Shown one piece after another: positions 9,688 through 17,745 of a stretch of 64,000 bases of DNA (position 1 is the stretch's first letter; every line of letters begins with the position of its first letter). The stretch comes from Xanthomonas arboricola (GTDB taxonomy: Bacteria > Pseudomonadota > Gammaproteobacteria > Xanthomonadales > Xanthomonadaceae). The stretch is from the NCBI RefSeq assembly GCF_002940665.1, contig NZ_MIGY01000001.1, positions 620,001-684,000 of the forward strand. Reading direction: 5' to 3'. A program made the translations under genes and the position numbers. The notes below the pieces were generated by a model that had not been told where the DNA came from, did not search any database, and saw nothing but the letters and a program-made list of their open reading frames with translations.

Positions 9688-10740
9688 ATGGCGGCCAAGC
9701 GCCAACGCAGTGCGAACAACGCGGCAACCCTGCTGGATGTGGCCAAGCACGCCGGCGTCTCGCCGATGACGGCTTCGCGCGTCATCAACCGCCACCCACA
9801 TGTCGGCGAGGAGATGCGCGTGCGGGTAGAGGCCTCGGTCCAGGCATTGGGGTATCGCCCTAACCTGGCCGGCCGTTCGTTGCGCACCAGCGGCCTGTTG
9901 CGCATCGGCGTGCTGTACAGCAATCCCAGCGCGGCCTATCTCAATCAATTCATGCTCGGCCTGCTCGAACAGAGCAGCCTCAATGGCAGCCAGGTGCTGG
10001 TGGAAAAATGCGGCGCCATCCGCAGCCAGCGTGCCGCCACCGAGCGCTTGCTGGCGGCCGGCGTGGACGGCGTGATCCTGCCGCCACCGCTATGCGATTC
10101 ACGCCAGACCATCGCCGAACTCGATGCACGCGGCATCCCGGTCGTGGCGGTGGCGAGCGGTGCACCGATGGCGCAGATCAGCTCGGTGCGCATCGACGAT
10201 TACCAGGCTGCGCGCGCCATCGTCGATCACCTGATCGAACTGGGCCATCGCCGCATCGCCTTGATCAAGGGCGACCCCAAGCACACGCCCAGTGCATTAC
10301 GTGCCAACGGCTATCTCGACAGCCTGCAGGCTGCCGGCCTGCCTGTGGCCGAAGAATTGATGGCAGACGGTCTGTTCACCTATCACTCCGGCCTGCTCGC
10401 CGCGCGCAGCCTGCTCTCGCAGGCGCAACCGCCCACCGCCCTGTTCTGCAGCAACGACGATATGGCGGCAGCCGCCGTTGCGGTCGCACACGGACTGGGC
10501 TTGCGCGTACCCGAGGATGTATCGGTCGCCGGCTTCGACGACACCCCGGTCGCCACCACCATCTGGCCCGAGCTCACCACCGTGCATCAACCGGTCACCG
10601 CGATGGGCCGCGCGGCGGTGTCGCTGCTGGCCGATGCGATCCGCCAGCGACGCAAGGGCGATCCCGCGCAGGGCGTGCATCAGGTGATGAAGTACACCGT
10701 GGTCAAGCGCGGCTCGACGGCGGGGCCGCCGGCGCGCTAA
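9688..10740 (+). CDS. LacI-family transcriptional regulator
   Basis: A 350-residue regulator. The N-terminal LacI helix-turn-helix and hinge are clear (ATLLDVAKHAGVSPMTASRV, then HPHVGEEMRVRVEASVQALGYRPN). A periplasmic-binding-protein-like effector domain follows, with the usual LFCSNDDMAAAAV and VSVAGFDDTPVATTIWP blocks. The ATG at 9688 puts the helix-turn-helix at residues 12-40; the frame is open upstream without similarity. By position it probably senses the sugar handled by the neighbouring receptor, GH2 and GH97 genes. Its likely operator is the palindrome at 17672. It converges on the receptor gene. Confidence 0.93.
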   Translation: MAAKRQRSANNAATLLDVAKHAGVSPMTASRVINRHPHVGEEMRVRVEASVQALGYRPNLAGRSLRTSGLLRIGVLYSNPSAAYLNQFMLGLLEQSSLNGSQVLVEKCGAIRSQRAATERLLAAGVDGVILPPPLCDSRQTIAELDARGIPVVAVASGAPMAQISSVRIDDYQAARAIVDHLIELGHRRIALIKGDPKHTPSALRANGYLDSLQAAGLPVAEELMADGLFTYHSGLLAARSLLSQAQPPTALFCSNDDMAAAAVAVAHGLGLRVPEDVSVAGFDDTPVATTIWPELTTVHQPVTAMGRAAVSLLADAIRQRRKGDPAQGVHQVMKYTVVKRGSTAGPPAR

Positions 10741-10833
10741 GCGCCGCATCGATCGGCATCGGGTAACGCCTGCGCCATCACGTTCAAAAAAACGGCCACA
10801 TCGCTTCCCGACGATGCGGCCGAATGGGAGGGT

Positions 10834-10853
10834 GCCTGACGTTGCCGTCAGGC
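10834..10853. terminator. Hairpin between convergent lacI-type and receptor genes
   Basis: GCCTGACG (10834-10841) and CGTCAGGC (10846-10853) form a perfect 8-bp stem with a TTGC loop in the 237-base gap between two convergent genes. It has no T-run on either strand but is well placed to end transcription in both directions. Confidence 0.5.
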
Positions 10854-10977
10854 GTACTGCAGCGCCGCAATCAGCGGCGACGGGAAGAAAGCGCAATGAC
10901 CGCTTGGAGAGCGACAACAGCGAAACATGCGCGACCCAGCGCGGGGGTGCGCTGTGTCGCACAACGGTGCAGCCGGA

Positions 10978-13914
10978 TCAGAAGCGCAGACGCAAGCCCG
11001 CGTAGTAACGACGCTCGAAGATGTTCTGGTCGTAGTAGTGGTTGGTCCACTGCGCGTAGCGCCGCTCGCTTTCGCCAGTCAGATTGGTCGCCTGGGCGTA
11101 CAGGGTCAGGTGATCGTTGACGTCGTAGCTGAAGGACGCATCGAGATAGCCCACGTCGTCGTTCCAGATCGCCAGCTCGTCGCCCCAGGCACCGCTGTTG
11201 ACCTGATTGAAGCGCTTGCTGCGCCAGTTGTAGGCCACACGCGCCTGCAGCTTGTCCTTCTGGTACCACAGCACCGCGTTGGCCTGGTGCTTGGAGTTGT
11301 CGCCGATCGGCAAGGTGTTGCCGTCGATATCGGTGTTGTCAGTGTCGGCGTCGGAGAAGGTGTAGTTGATGTTGGTACCGAAGCCGCTCAACCAGCCAGG
11401 CAGGAAGTCGAAGGCTTGCTGATACCCCACTTCAAAGCCCTTGATCTTGCCGCCACCGCCATTGACGATGCGCTCCACCGGGCCACCCAGCCGCGCCACG
11501 CCATCGGCGTCGGGCAACAGCTCGATATTGGTCACTGTGGTGGGGAACGACTTCACATCGATCAGGAACGCACCCACGCTGACCAACGACGCATCGGAGA
11601 AATACCATTCCCACGAGGCGTTGTAGTTGGTGGCGCGATACGGATCGAGATCCGGATTGCCGGAGCGTCCATTGAGGAACAGCACCGCATCCGAGGGCAA
11701 CGCGGGATTGCGCGGTGGCGTGCCGTTGACCGCATAGAAGCTCACCAGCCCGCGCCCGAGATCGGGCAGGTCCTGGCGCGCAACAGCCTTGTTGTAGGCA
11801 AAGCGCAGCTTCTGCGCATCGGTGATGTCCAGCGACAGGTTGGCGGTGGGCAGCACGTCGGTGTATTGGCGATTCAATCGATTGGTACCGATCGCCGGGC
11901 TGACGCCGTTCCATTCGACATTGCCGATGAACACATTGCCGCTGCTCAGGTACTGGTCGATCGCCAGCTTGGTCTGCACGATGCGCGCGCCGATGTTGGC
12001 CGTCCACGGGACCGCGCTACCGGTACCGCCTTCCAGATTGGCCAGAAAATACGCTGCGGTGCTCTTTTCGGTGACCTTGTAGGAGTCGGCGGCCTGCTGG
12101 TAGGCCACGTTGCCCGGGTACAGGCTGTTGAGATAACCCACCGGGTCCTTCATGACCTGCGGGTTGATCGCGGGCAGGCCCTGGCTGCCCAGGCCGGTGA
12201 CCTTGAGCGGATCGAAGTCGTTGAAATACGCCCAGTAACCGGGAATCGAATTGAACGGCAGCAGGCGCGCTTCGGAGACGCCGCTGCAGGTGTCCACAAT
12301 CAGCGGATCCTTGAAATAATACAGCGAACGGTTCGGGTCGGCGCAGCTGGTCGATACTGGCGACAGATAGCGATAGGTATCCAGCTTGACCTCGCGCTCG
12401 CCGTAACGGATACCGAACTGGAAGCCGCGCACCACGCCCTCGTCGAACTCGAAGGTGCCATCGGCGCGGAACGCGTCCATCGTCGCTTCGATCTTGTTGC
12501 CCTGCGCCCAGGTCGACATCAGCTGCCAGTTGTCCGGGTTGGACACGTCGGTGCCGAGGTTGACCGCCGGATAGGTGCCACGGAAATCCACCGAGGCATC
12601 CACTGTCGGCAAGCCGTTGGCGTTTGCCCACTGCGTGACGCCGCCGGCGCGCGTGATCTGGTCGCCACGCGTCACCACCGCATCGGCACGCGCTTCGTCG
12701 TAGGTGCGCTGCGCATCGCCATGCACCCAGCGGAACGAGGCACGCAAAGGGCCGCCATCATCGAAGCGCAACTCCAGGTTGGTGTTGAGCGCGTCCGAGT
12801 CGGCAACGCCGGCCATCGAGTGGGCCTGGAAGCGGTTGTAGCGGAACTGGCCGTATTCCAGCACGCCGTTGGAATCGACCACCGACCCGGGCTGCAACTG
12901 GTTGGTGGCCCAGCCGGTGTGCAGCTGCGCCGCCACCGAGGTGTCCTGGTCTTCGAGCTTGGTGTAGGCGGCATCGGCCAACACCGTCCACGAATCGTTG
13001 ATGTTGAACTGGAACGAGCCGTTGATGCCGGTGCGCTGGCGATCGGTGCTGCGGTTGTCCAGTTCGGTGGCGACCCAGTTGTAGAAATAGTCGCGCGGCA
13101 GATTGCTGGGGTCGGTGTTGCTGCCGATGCGCCCGTCGCCGTTGAAATCGAAGCCCACATTCTGCTCGGTGGATTTCTGCGCGCCATTGGAATACACGCT
13201 GGGGTGCTTGTTCTCCAGCGTGGCATCCGAATAAGACACGGCCAGCAACGCACCCCAGCGCTCGGTGCGGAAACTGGCCAGGCCCGAGTACAGCTCGTTG
13301 AGTTCCTGCACGCGGTCGCCGTAGGAGCCTTCGGCCTGGCCGCTGAAGGTCCAGCCTTCCGGCAGGTCGAACGGGCGCCGCGTCTTCAGCGAGACGGTAC
13401 CGCTGATGCCGCCATCCAGATCGGCGGCGGTCGGCGACTTGATCACATCCACGCCACTGAACAGCGTCGGTGGGATATCGACGAAATCCGGCTGCGCGCG
13501 GCCGATATTCGGCTGGCCGTATTGATCGCCGCCACCGGCGCTCAGGTACAACTCGCCGTTCATGGTGGTCTGCACCTGCGGCATGCCGCGGATATTGAGC
13601 TGCGAGCCCTCGCCGGCCGAACGCCGGATCTGCACGCCGGGCACGCGTTGCAGCGAATCGGTGATGGTGACATCGGGCAACTTGCCGATGTCTTCGGCAG
13701 AGATCGAGTCGATGATCTGCGCGGCGGTGCGCTTGTTCTCGATGGCCTCGGCCTGCGCGCCACGCACGCCCTTGACCATGACCTTGTCCAGGTCGGTGAC
13801 CGCGGCGGCATTGCCGGCATCCTGTGCGCCTGCGCTGCCGGCAAGCAGGGTGAGTGCAGCCGCGAGTGCGGCGGCCAGTGGGGTGTGGCGGGTGTTCGAA
13901 TGCAGCTTGTTCAT
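10978..13914 (-). CDS. TonB-dependent outer-membrane receptor (carbohydrate-type)
   Basis: A 978-residue receptor with a signal peptide (MNKLHSNTRH... ending near AGAQ). The plug (KRTAAQIIDSISAEDIGKLP, TDSLQRVPGVQIRR, IRGMPQVQTTMNG, DVIKSPTAADLDGGISGTV) is typical of the long Xanthomonas/Caulobacter receptors. A 22-strand-type barrel follows, ending RYYAGLRLRF with a terminal Phe. GGGAGGGG sits just upstream of the ATG at 13914. Receptors of this class import plant-derived oligosaccharides in xanthomonads (family knowledge). Pairing with GH2 and GH97 enzymes and a LacI regulator suggests the same here. The ligand is not readable from sequence. It probably follows the GH2 gene in one transcript, 141 bases downstream. 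Confidence 0.94.
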   Translation of the reverse strand: MNKLHSNTRHTPLAAALAAALTLLAGSAGAQDAGNAAAVTDLDKVMVKGVRGAQAEAIENKRTAAQIIDSISAEDIGKLPDVTITDSLQRVPGVQIRRSAGEGSQLNIRGMPQVQTTMNGELYLSAGGGDQYGQPNIGRAQPDFVDIPPTLFSGVDVIKSPTAADLDGGISGTVSLKTRRPFDLPEGWTFSGQAEGSYGDRVQELNELYSGLASFRTERWGALLAVSYSDATLENKHPSVYSNGAQKSTEQNVGFDFNGDGRIGSNTDPSNLPRDYFYNWVATELDNRSTDRQRTGINGSFQFNINDSWTVLADAAYTKLEDQDTSVAAQLHTGWATNQLQPGSVVDSNGVLEYGQFRYNRFQAHSMAGVADSDALNTNLELRFDDGGPLRASFRWVHGDAQRTYDEARADAVVTRGDQITRAGGVTQWANANGLPTVDASVDFRGTYPAVNLGTDVSNPDNWQLMSTWAQGNKIEATMDAFRADGTFEFDEGVVRGFQFGIRYGEREVKLDTYRYLSPVSTSCADPNRSLYYFKDPLIVDTCSGVSEARLLPFNSIPGYWAYFNDFDPLKVTGLGSQGLPAINPQVMKDPVGYLNSLYPGNVAYQQAADSYKVTEKSTAAYFLANLEGGTGSAVPWTANIGARIVQTKLAIDQYLSSGNVFIGNVEWNGVSPAIGTNRLNRQYTDVLPTANLSLDITDAQKLRFAYNKAVARQDLPDLGRGLVSFYAVNGTPPRNPALPSDAVLFLNGRSGNPDLDPYRATNYNASWEWYFSDASLVSVGAFLIDVKSFPTTVTNIELLPDADGVARLGGPVERIVNGGGGKIKGFEVGYQQAFDFLPGWLSGFGTNINYTFSDADTDNTDIDGNTLPIGDNSKHQANAVLWYQKDKLQARVAYNWRSKRFNQVNSGAWGDELAIWNDDVGYLDASFSYDVNDHLTLYAQATNLTGESERRYAQWTNHYYDQNIFERRYYAGLRLRF

Positions 13915-13958
13915 GGTCCCCTCCCAGGGATGACGACAATCCACGACCGTTTCGAATG

Positions 13959-13979
13959 GCATTGCAGCAACGGCAATGC
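13959..13979 (-). repeat. Small inverted repeat in GH2-receptor gap
   Basis: GCATTGC and GCAATGC form a 7-bp stem with a 7-base loop, 45 bases before the receptor start codon. With the hairpin at 13988 it makes this short gap strongly structured. Confidence 0.45.
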
Positions 13980-13987
13980 GGTATTGG

Positions 13988-14010
13988 CTGACGCGCAATC
14001 GGCGCGTCAG
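13988..14010 (-). repeat. Inverted repeat in GH2-receptor gap
   Basis: CTGACGCGC (13988-13996) and GCGCGTCAG (14002-14010) form a perfect 9-bp stem with a 5-base loop, about 45 bases after the GH2 stop. No T-run follows on the minus strand. It may stabilise the upstream message or set relative expression of the two genes rather than terminate. Confidence 0.5.
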
Positions 14011-14055
14011 TGCGAACGCCGTGCGCGGGCACGGCGCGGCAACGCGCTGGCGCCG

Positions 14056-17000
14056 CTACGGAGGCCCGTTGGCAACGCCTGTTGATGGTTCGACATTCCA
14101 GCCGCGCACCTGCAGCGTGGCATTGCGCAAGCTCGCCGCGGACGGGCCACGGATCTCGATCTCGCGCTGCTCGCCCGGCACCAGGCTGAGGTAGTTGTCG
14201 CTGTAGTACGCCGGCAGGATGCGCTGGCCTTGCGCATCCACCAGGGTCAGCTTGGTGTTGAGCGCAACCTGCTGCGAGGCATTGCGCACGCTGGCGCGCA
14301 GCACCGGTTCGGCGCCCTCCTGCAGCTGCGTGCTGAGCTGCACCGGCACTGCCGCCAGCGCATCCAGACCGCGCATGGCCGCCGCATCGCGCGCCACCCA
14401 GTAGAAATTGCGCGAACGCACGACCGCGTCGCGATCGAGCAATTGCAGCCGCACAAAGCCAAGGCCATTGGTGTCCTTGAGCAACGGCGCCAGTTGCAGC
14501 ACCGGTGCCGACACCGCAACCGCCGCGGCCTCCAGCGCTTGCTCGCGCTGCTGCAGCAACTTTCCGTCGGCGGCATAGACTTCTGCGCGTACGCGCAGGC
14601 CGCTCACCGGCTCGGCCGCGTTGTTGACCACCACCACCTCGTGGCCGGGCAGGTTCATCTGCACATGCAGCATCTCTGCCGCGTTGCGCACACCGTAATA
14701 GGCCGCGTGGGTGTCGTAGTCGTGGCTGTAGATCTGCCACATGTTGCTGGGCCAGGCCGGATGGCTCATCCATAGCAGCCGCCCGCTGTTCTTGCTCCAC
14801 AGCTGCGCGTTGAAGCCTTCGAAGATGGCGCGGTGGGTGTCGTAGTTGAGCAACTGCGCCTTGCGTTCGAAGTCGGCCAGGCTGGTCGGCGCGCCGAGCT
14901 TGTCGGTCAGCGAGCGCATGAAGCTGGCGGTGTCGCCGTTACCGGACTGGTGCCAGTCGTGATACGCCCAGGCATCGCCGATCGGCCACTGGTCCTGCGC
15001 CGCAGGTACCGATGCCTGGAACGACTCCAGGGTGGAGAACGAGGGCGTGCCCACTTCCACCGAAAAGCCCTGCGCCAGCTTGTTGAAGTACGCCACCGGC
15101 TCGCGGTAGTTGTACGGGCCGCTGCCCTGCAGATTGATCTCGTTGGAACTGCCGGTATACCAGCGCGTGCCATCGAGTTCGGCCACCAGCTGGTCCAGGC
15201 CTTCGTTGAGGATCGGAGCCGGCACGCCTTCGTTGCGTCCGAACCACAGCACGATGGAAGGATGATTGCGGAAGCGCTTGATCACCTCGGCGGCGTTGTC
15301 CAGGAACAGCGCTGCGTCGGCCGGCTCCATGTTGTAGTTCTGGGTGGACTGCCAGAAGTCGTTGAGCACCAGCATGCCGTATTCGTCGGCCAGCTCGAAG
15401 AAGCTGGCTTCGGTGTTCTGCCCCACCCAGTTGCGCACCACATTGAAATGCGCATCGCGCTGCAGACGGAAGTACGGCTCCAGCCGCTCGCGCGAGACCC
15501 GCTTGCGCCAGTCGTCCATGCCCCAGTTGCCGCCCTTCACCGCAATACGCACACCATTGATGCGCAGTGCCAGATGCGGGGCCAGGCTGTTGTCGTCGAG
15601 CTGCTGCACCGCCGGCGAGGACAAGGCGCCGGGATACAGGGATTGCGCATTGCCGCCGGGTACCGGACGGATCGCTGCATGCCGCACGTCGACGATGCGC
15701 TCGCCGCGTTGCCGGGCCTGATTGAGATCGACCAGGACGCGGCGCAACGCGCCATCGTCGTCGAACAACGACAGTTCGTAGGTCACCTGACGAATGCCAA
15801 AGCGCAGCTGCTGCGCGTCCGACGGCGTACCGGCCACCTCGACGCTGGCCTGCAAGGTGTACAGCGCCGGCTCGCCATAGCCGTTGGGCCACCACAGGCG
15901 CGGATTGGCGATGACCAGCTGCGGCGTATCGGCGGCGGTGAGCTTGAGCGTGCTGCCACCGGCCGGCACCGTGACCTCGCGCCGGATGCGCACATCGCCG
16001 AAGGCCAACTGCAACGTGCCCTGCACTGCTGCGGCAGTGTCGTTGCGCAATGGCAGGTTGATTTCGAGTTCCGCGCGGTGATGATCCGGTGCCAGCTTCG
16101 CGGTGATCACTTGCGTATCACCGAGCGCCACTGGACCGGTGGCATGCAGCTGCACGTCCTGCCACAGACCGGCATTGCGATCGCGCACCGCCGGAATCCA
16201 GTCCCAGCCTTCGCTGGCGATGAAGGTCGGCCCGTCCAGCGCCTGCATGCCGCCATTTTCGCCGACACCGGCCGTCATCGACTGTTCGTGCGCGATGCCG
16301 GGATGTGGCGGCGGCGACACCCGTACCGCGACGACGTTCCTGCCCGGCTTGAGCTGCTTGCTGACATCGAAGCGACCGCGTGCGAATGCGCCGCGGGTGC
16401 GCCCGACCTGGGTGCCATTGACCCAGATCTCGCCGGCGTAGTTGATGCCGTTGAACAGCAGCTCCAATCGCTTGCCTTGCAGTGCTGCAGGCACATCGAA
16501 ACTGCTGCGGTACCACCAATCCTGCCGGCTCAGCGATTCGGGAATCGCCATGTTGTTGAGGCCGATATCCGGATCCGGATACACGCCACGATCGACCAGC
16601 GTGGTGAGTACCGTGCCCGGCACGGTCGCGGCGCGCCAGCGGCTCTTGCCGGCGGCGTAATCGCTGCGCGACAGCGTCGCACCGCTGGCCTGACCGAGCT
16701 CTGGTGCCGCAGCGAGTTGCCATGCACCGATCCGCCATGCGGTGGCATCCAGCGGCTGCAGCGCAGGCGCCTCCGATACCGGCCTGGCGACCGGCGCCAG
16801 GAAGGGCGCGGCACTGCGCGGCAGGGTCGCCGCCGCTTGTGGTGCGAGTTGCCCTGCCATCTGCTTGACCTGCACGCGCCAGCCGGGCGATGCGTCTTCG
16901 AAGCGCTGCAGCGCAGGATCCGGTGTCTGTCTGGCAAGCCGTGCGATGGTTGCCGCATCCAGCGCACCGGACTGCACGGTGAAGCCTGCGATCTCGCCGC

Positions 17001-17526
17001 CAAAGTGCTGCGTATACGCCGCCGGTTGCTGGCGCGGGCCGAACACCAGCGTGGGCGCGACCGCGCTTTGCTGCACGCTGCCGCTGGCCACCTGGCGGCC
17101 ATTGGCATACAGGCTCAGGCGCGTACCCTGCGCAATCGCGGCAACCTGCGTCCAGACACCGGCGCGCAGCGGCTGCTTGCTGCGCAGCACATGCTCGGCG
17201 CCTTGGGCAAAGCCCAGCATGCCGTTGTCGACGACGAAGAAGCGGCCAGCCGCCTGCGGATCACCGAGCCCGGCAATCAAGGCCGGGCCGGTGGTCCCGC
17301 TGGAGGGCCGCACCCAGGCGGACACGCTCCAATCCGCATCAGCGGCCAGCAGCGGTGTTCCGGCGGCGAGCTTCTTGCTCAGCCCGAGACCGCCCGCGAG
17401 CACGCGCACGTCGTAGGGACCGGGCGGATCGGCATCGGCGGGTGCAGCCTCCACTGCAGTCCAGGCGATGCAAACACACAACAACCACAGCGCTCCACGG
17501 CGGAACGCCTTGCGAACCATCAGCAT
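14056..17526 (-). CDS. Exported GH2 glycosidase (beta-mannosidase / exo-glucosaminidase type) with N-terminal LamG-like domain
   Basis: A 1156-residue secreted enzyme. A signal peptide (MLMVRKAFRRGALWLLCVCIAW...) is followed by a laminin-G/concanavalin-like module (about 60-210; WSVSAWVRPSSG, YANGRQVASG). The GH2 sugar-binding domain follows (PGTVLTTLVDRGVYPDPDIG, NYAGEIWVNGTQVG), then an immunoglobulin-like linker and the TIM barrel. The candidate acid/base is Glu766 in WFGRNEGVPAP and the nucleophile Glu824 in VEVGTPSF. The overall pattern resembles the GH2 group holding mannosylglycoprotein endo-beta-mannosidase and exo-beta-glucosaminidase, so a beta-mannoside of plant glycans is a plausible substrate. 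The ATG at 17526 has GGGAGAGG upstream. It is divergent from the GH97 gene and shares its promoter region. Confidence 0.88.
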   Translation of the reverse strand: MLMVRKAFRRGALWLLCVCIAWTAVEAAPADADPPGPYDVRVLAGGLGLSKKLAAGTPLLAADADWSVSAWVRPSSGTTGPALIAGLGDPQAAGRFFVVDNGMLGFAQGAEHVLRSKQPLRAGVWTQVAAIAQGTRLSLYANGRQVASGSVQQSAVAPTLVFGPRQQPAAYTQHFGGEIAGFTVQSGALDAATIARLARQTPDPALQRFEDASPGWRVQVKQMAGQLAPQAAATLPRSAAPFLAPVARPVSEAPALQPLDATAWRIGAWQLAAAPELGQASGATLSRSDYAAGKSRWRAATVPGTVLTTLVDRGVYPDPDIGLNNMAIPESLSRQDWWYRSSFDVPAALQGKRLELLFNGINYAGEIWVNGTQVGRTRGAFARGRFDVSKQLKPGRNVVAVRVSPPPHPGIAHEQSMTAGVGENGGMQALDGPTFIASEGWDWIPAVRDRNAGLWQDVQLHATGPVALGDTQVITAKLAPDHHRAELEINLPLRNDTAAAVQGTLQLAFGDVRIRREVTVPAGGSTLKLTAADTPQLVIANPRLWWPNGYGEPALYTLQASVEVAGTPSDAQQLRFGIRQVTYELSLFDDDGALRRVLVDLNQARQRGERIVDVRHAAIRPVPGGNAQSLYPGALSSPAVQQLDDNSLAPHLALRINGVRIAVKGGNWGMDDWRKRVSRERLEPYFRLQRDAHFNVVRNWVGQNTEASFFELADEYGMLVLNDFWQSTQNYNMEPADAALFLDNAAEVIKRFRNHPSIVLWFGRNEGVPAPILNEGLDQLVAELDGTRWYTGSSNEINLQGSGPYNYREPVAYFNKLAQGFSVEVGTPSFSTLESFQASVPAAQDQWPIGDAWAYHDWHQSGNGDTASFMRSLTDKLGAPTSLADFERKAQLLNYDTHRAIFEGFNAQLWSKNSGRLLWMSHPAWPSNMWQIYSHDYDTHAAYYGVRNAAEMLHVQMNLPGHEVVVVNNAAEPVSGLRVRAEVYAADGKLLQQREQALEAAAVAVSAPVLQLAPLLKDTNGLGFVRLQLLDRDAVVRSRNFYWVARDAAAMRGLDALAAVPVQLSTQLQEGAEPVLRASVRNASQQVALNTKLTLVDAQGQRILPAYYSDNYLSLVPGEQREIEIRGPSAASLRNATLQVRGWNVEPSTGVANGPP

Positions 17527-17671
17527 TAGAGGCCTCTCCCAAGCTCTACTGCCAAGCAACGGTGCACACCACCTCGACGCAACCGCCAAGGCGACGCGTC
17601 GTCGCCTTGTCATTGCATCTGTCGTGATGCCGCCCGTGGCTGCCGCCCCTGTTTCAGCGGCCATGGTGCGA

Positions 17672-17683
17672 GGTAACGTTACC
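17672..17683. promoter_or_regulatory. Palindromic candidate LacI-type operator
   Basis: GGTAACGTTACC is a perfect 12-base palindrome with a central CG, the usual architecture of LacI-family operators. It lies in the 219-base gap between the divergent GH2 and GH97 genes, 63 bases before the GH97 ATG and 146 bases before the GH2 ATG. A LacI-family regulator is encoded 7 kb away in the same block. I did not see a second copy upstream of the receptor or the regulator. Confidence 0.6.
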
Positions 17684-17745
17684 CCAGGTGGATATCGACG
17701 ACAACCGTTCTGCGTTAGGGTTGGCGCTCCCAGGAGGAGGGACCC

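Noticed and set aside
10927..14085. A 1052-codon plus-strand open frame opposite the TonB receptor, and similar very long antisense frames (for example 24441-27257, 27307-30702)
   Set aside because: The high G+C content leaves the complementary frames of real genes open. The translations are His/Arg/Gly/Val-rich with no domains, while the minus-strand proteins match known families.
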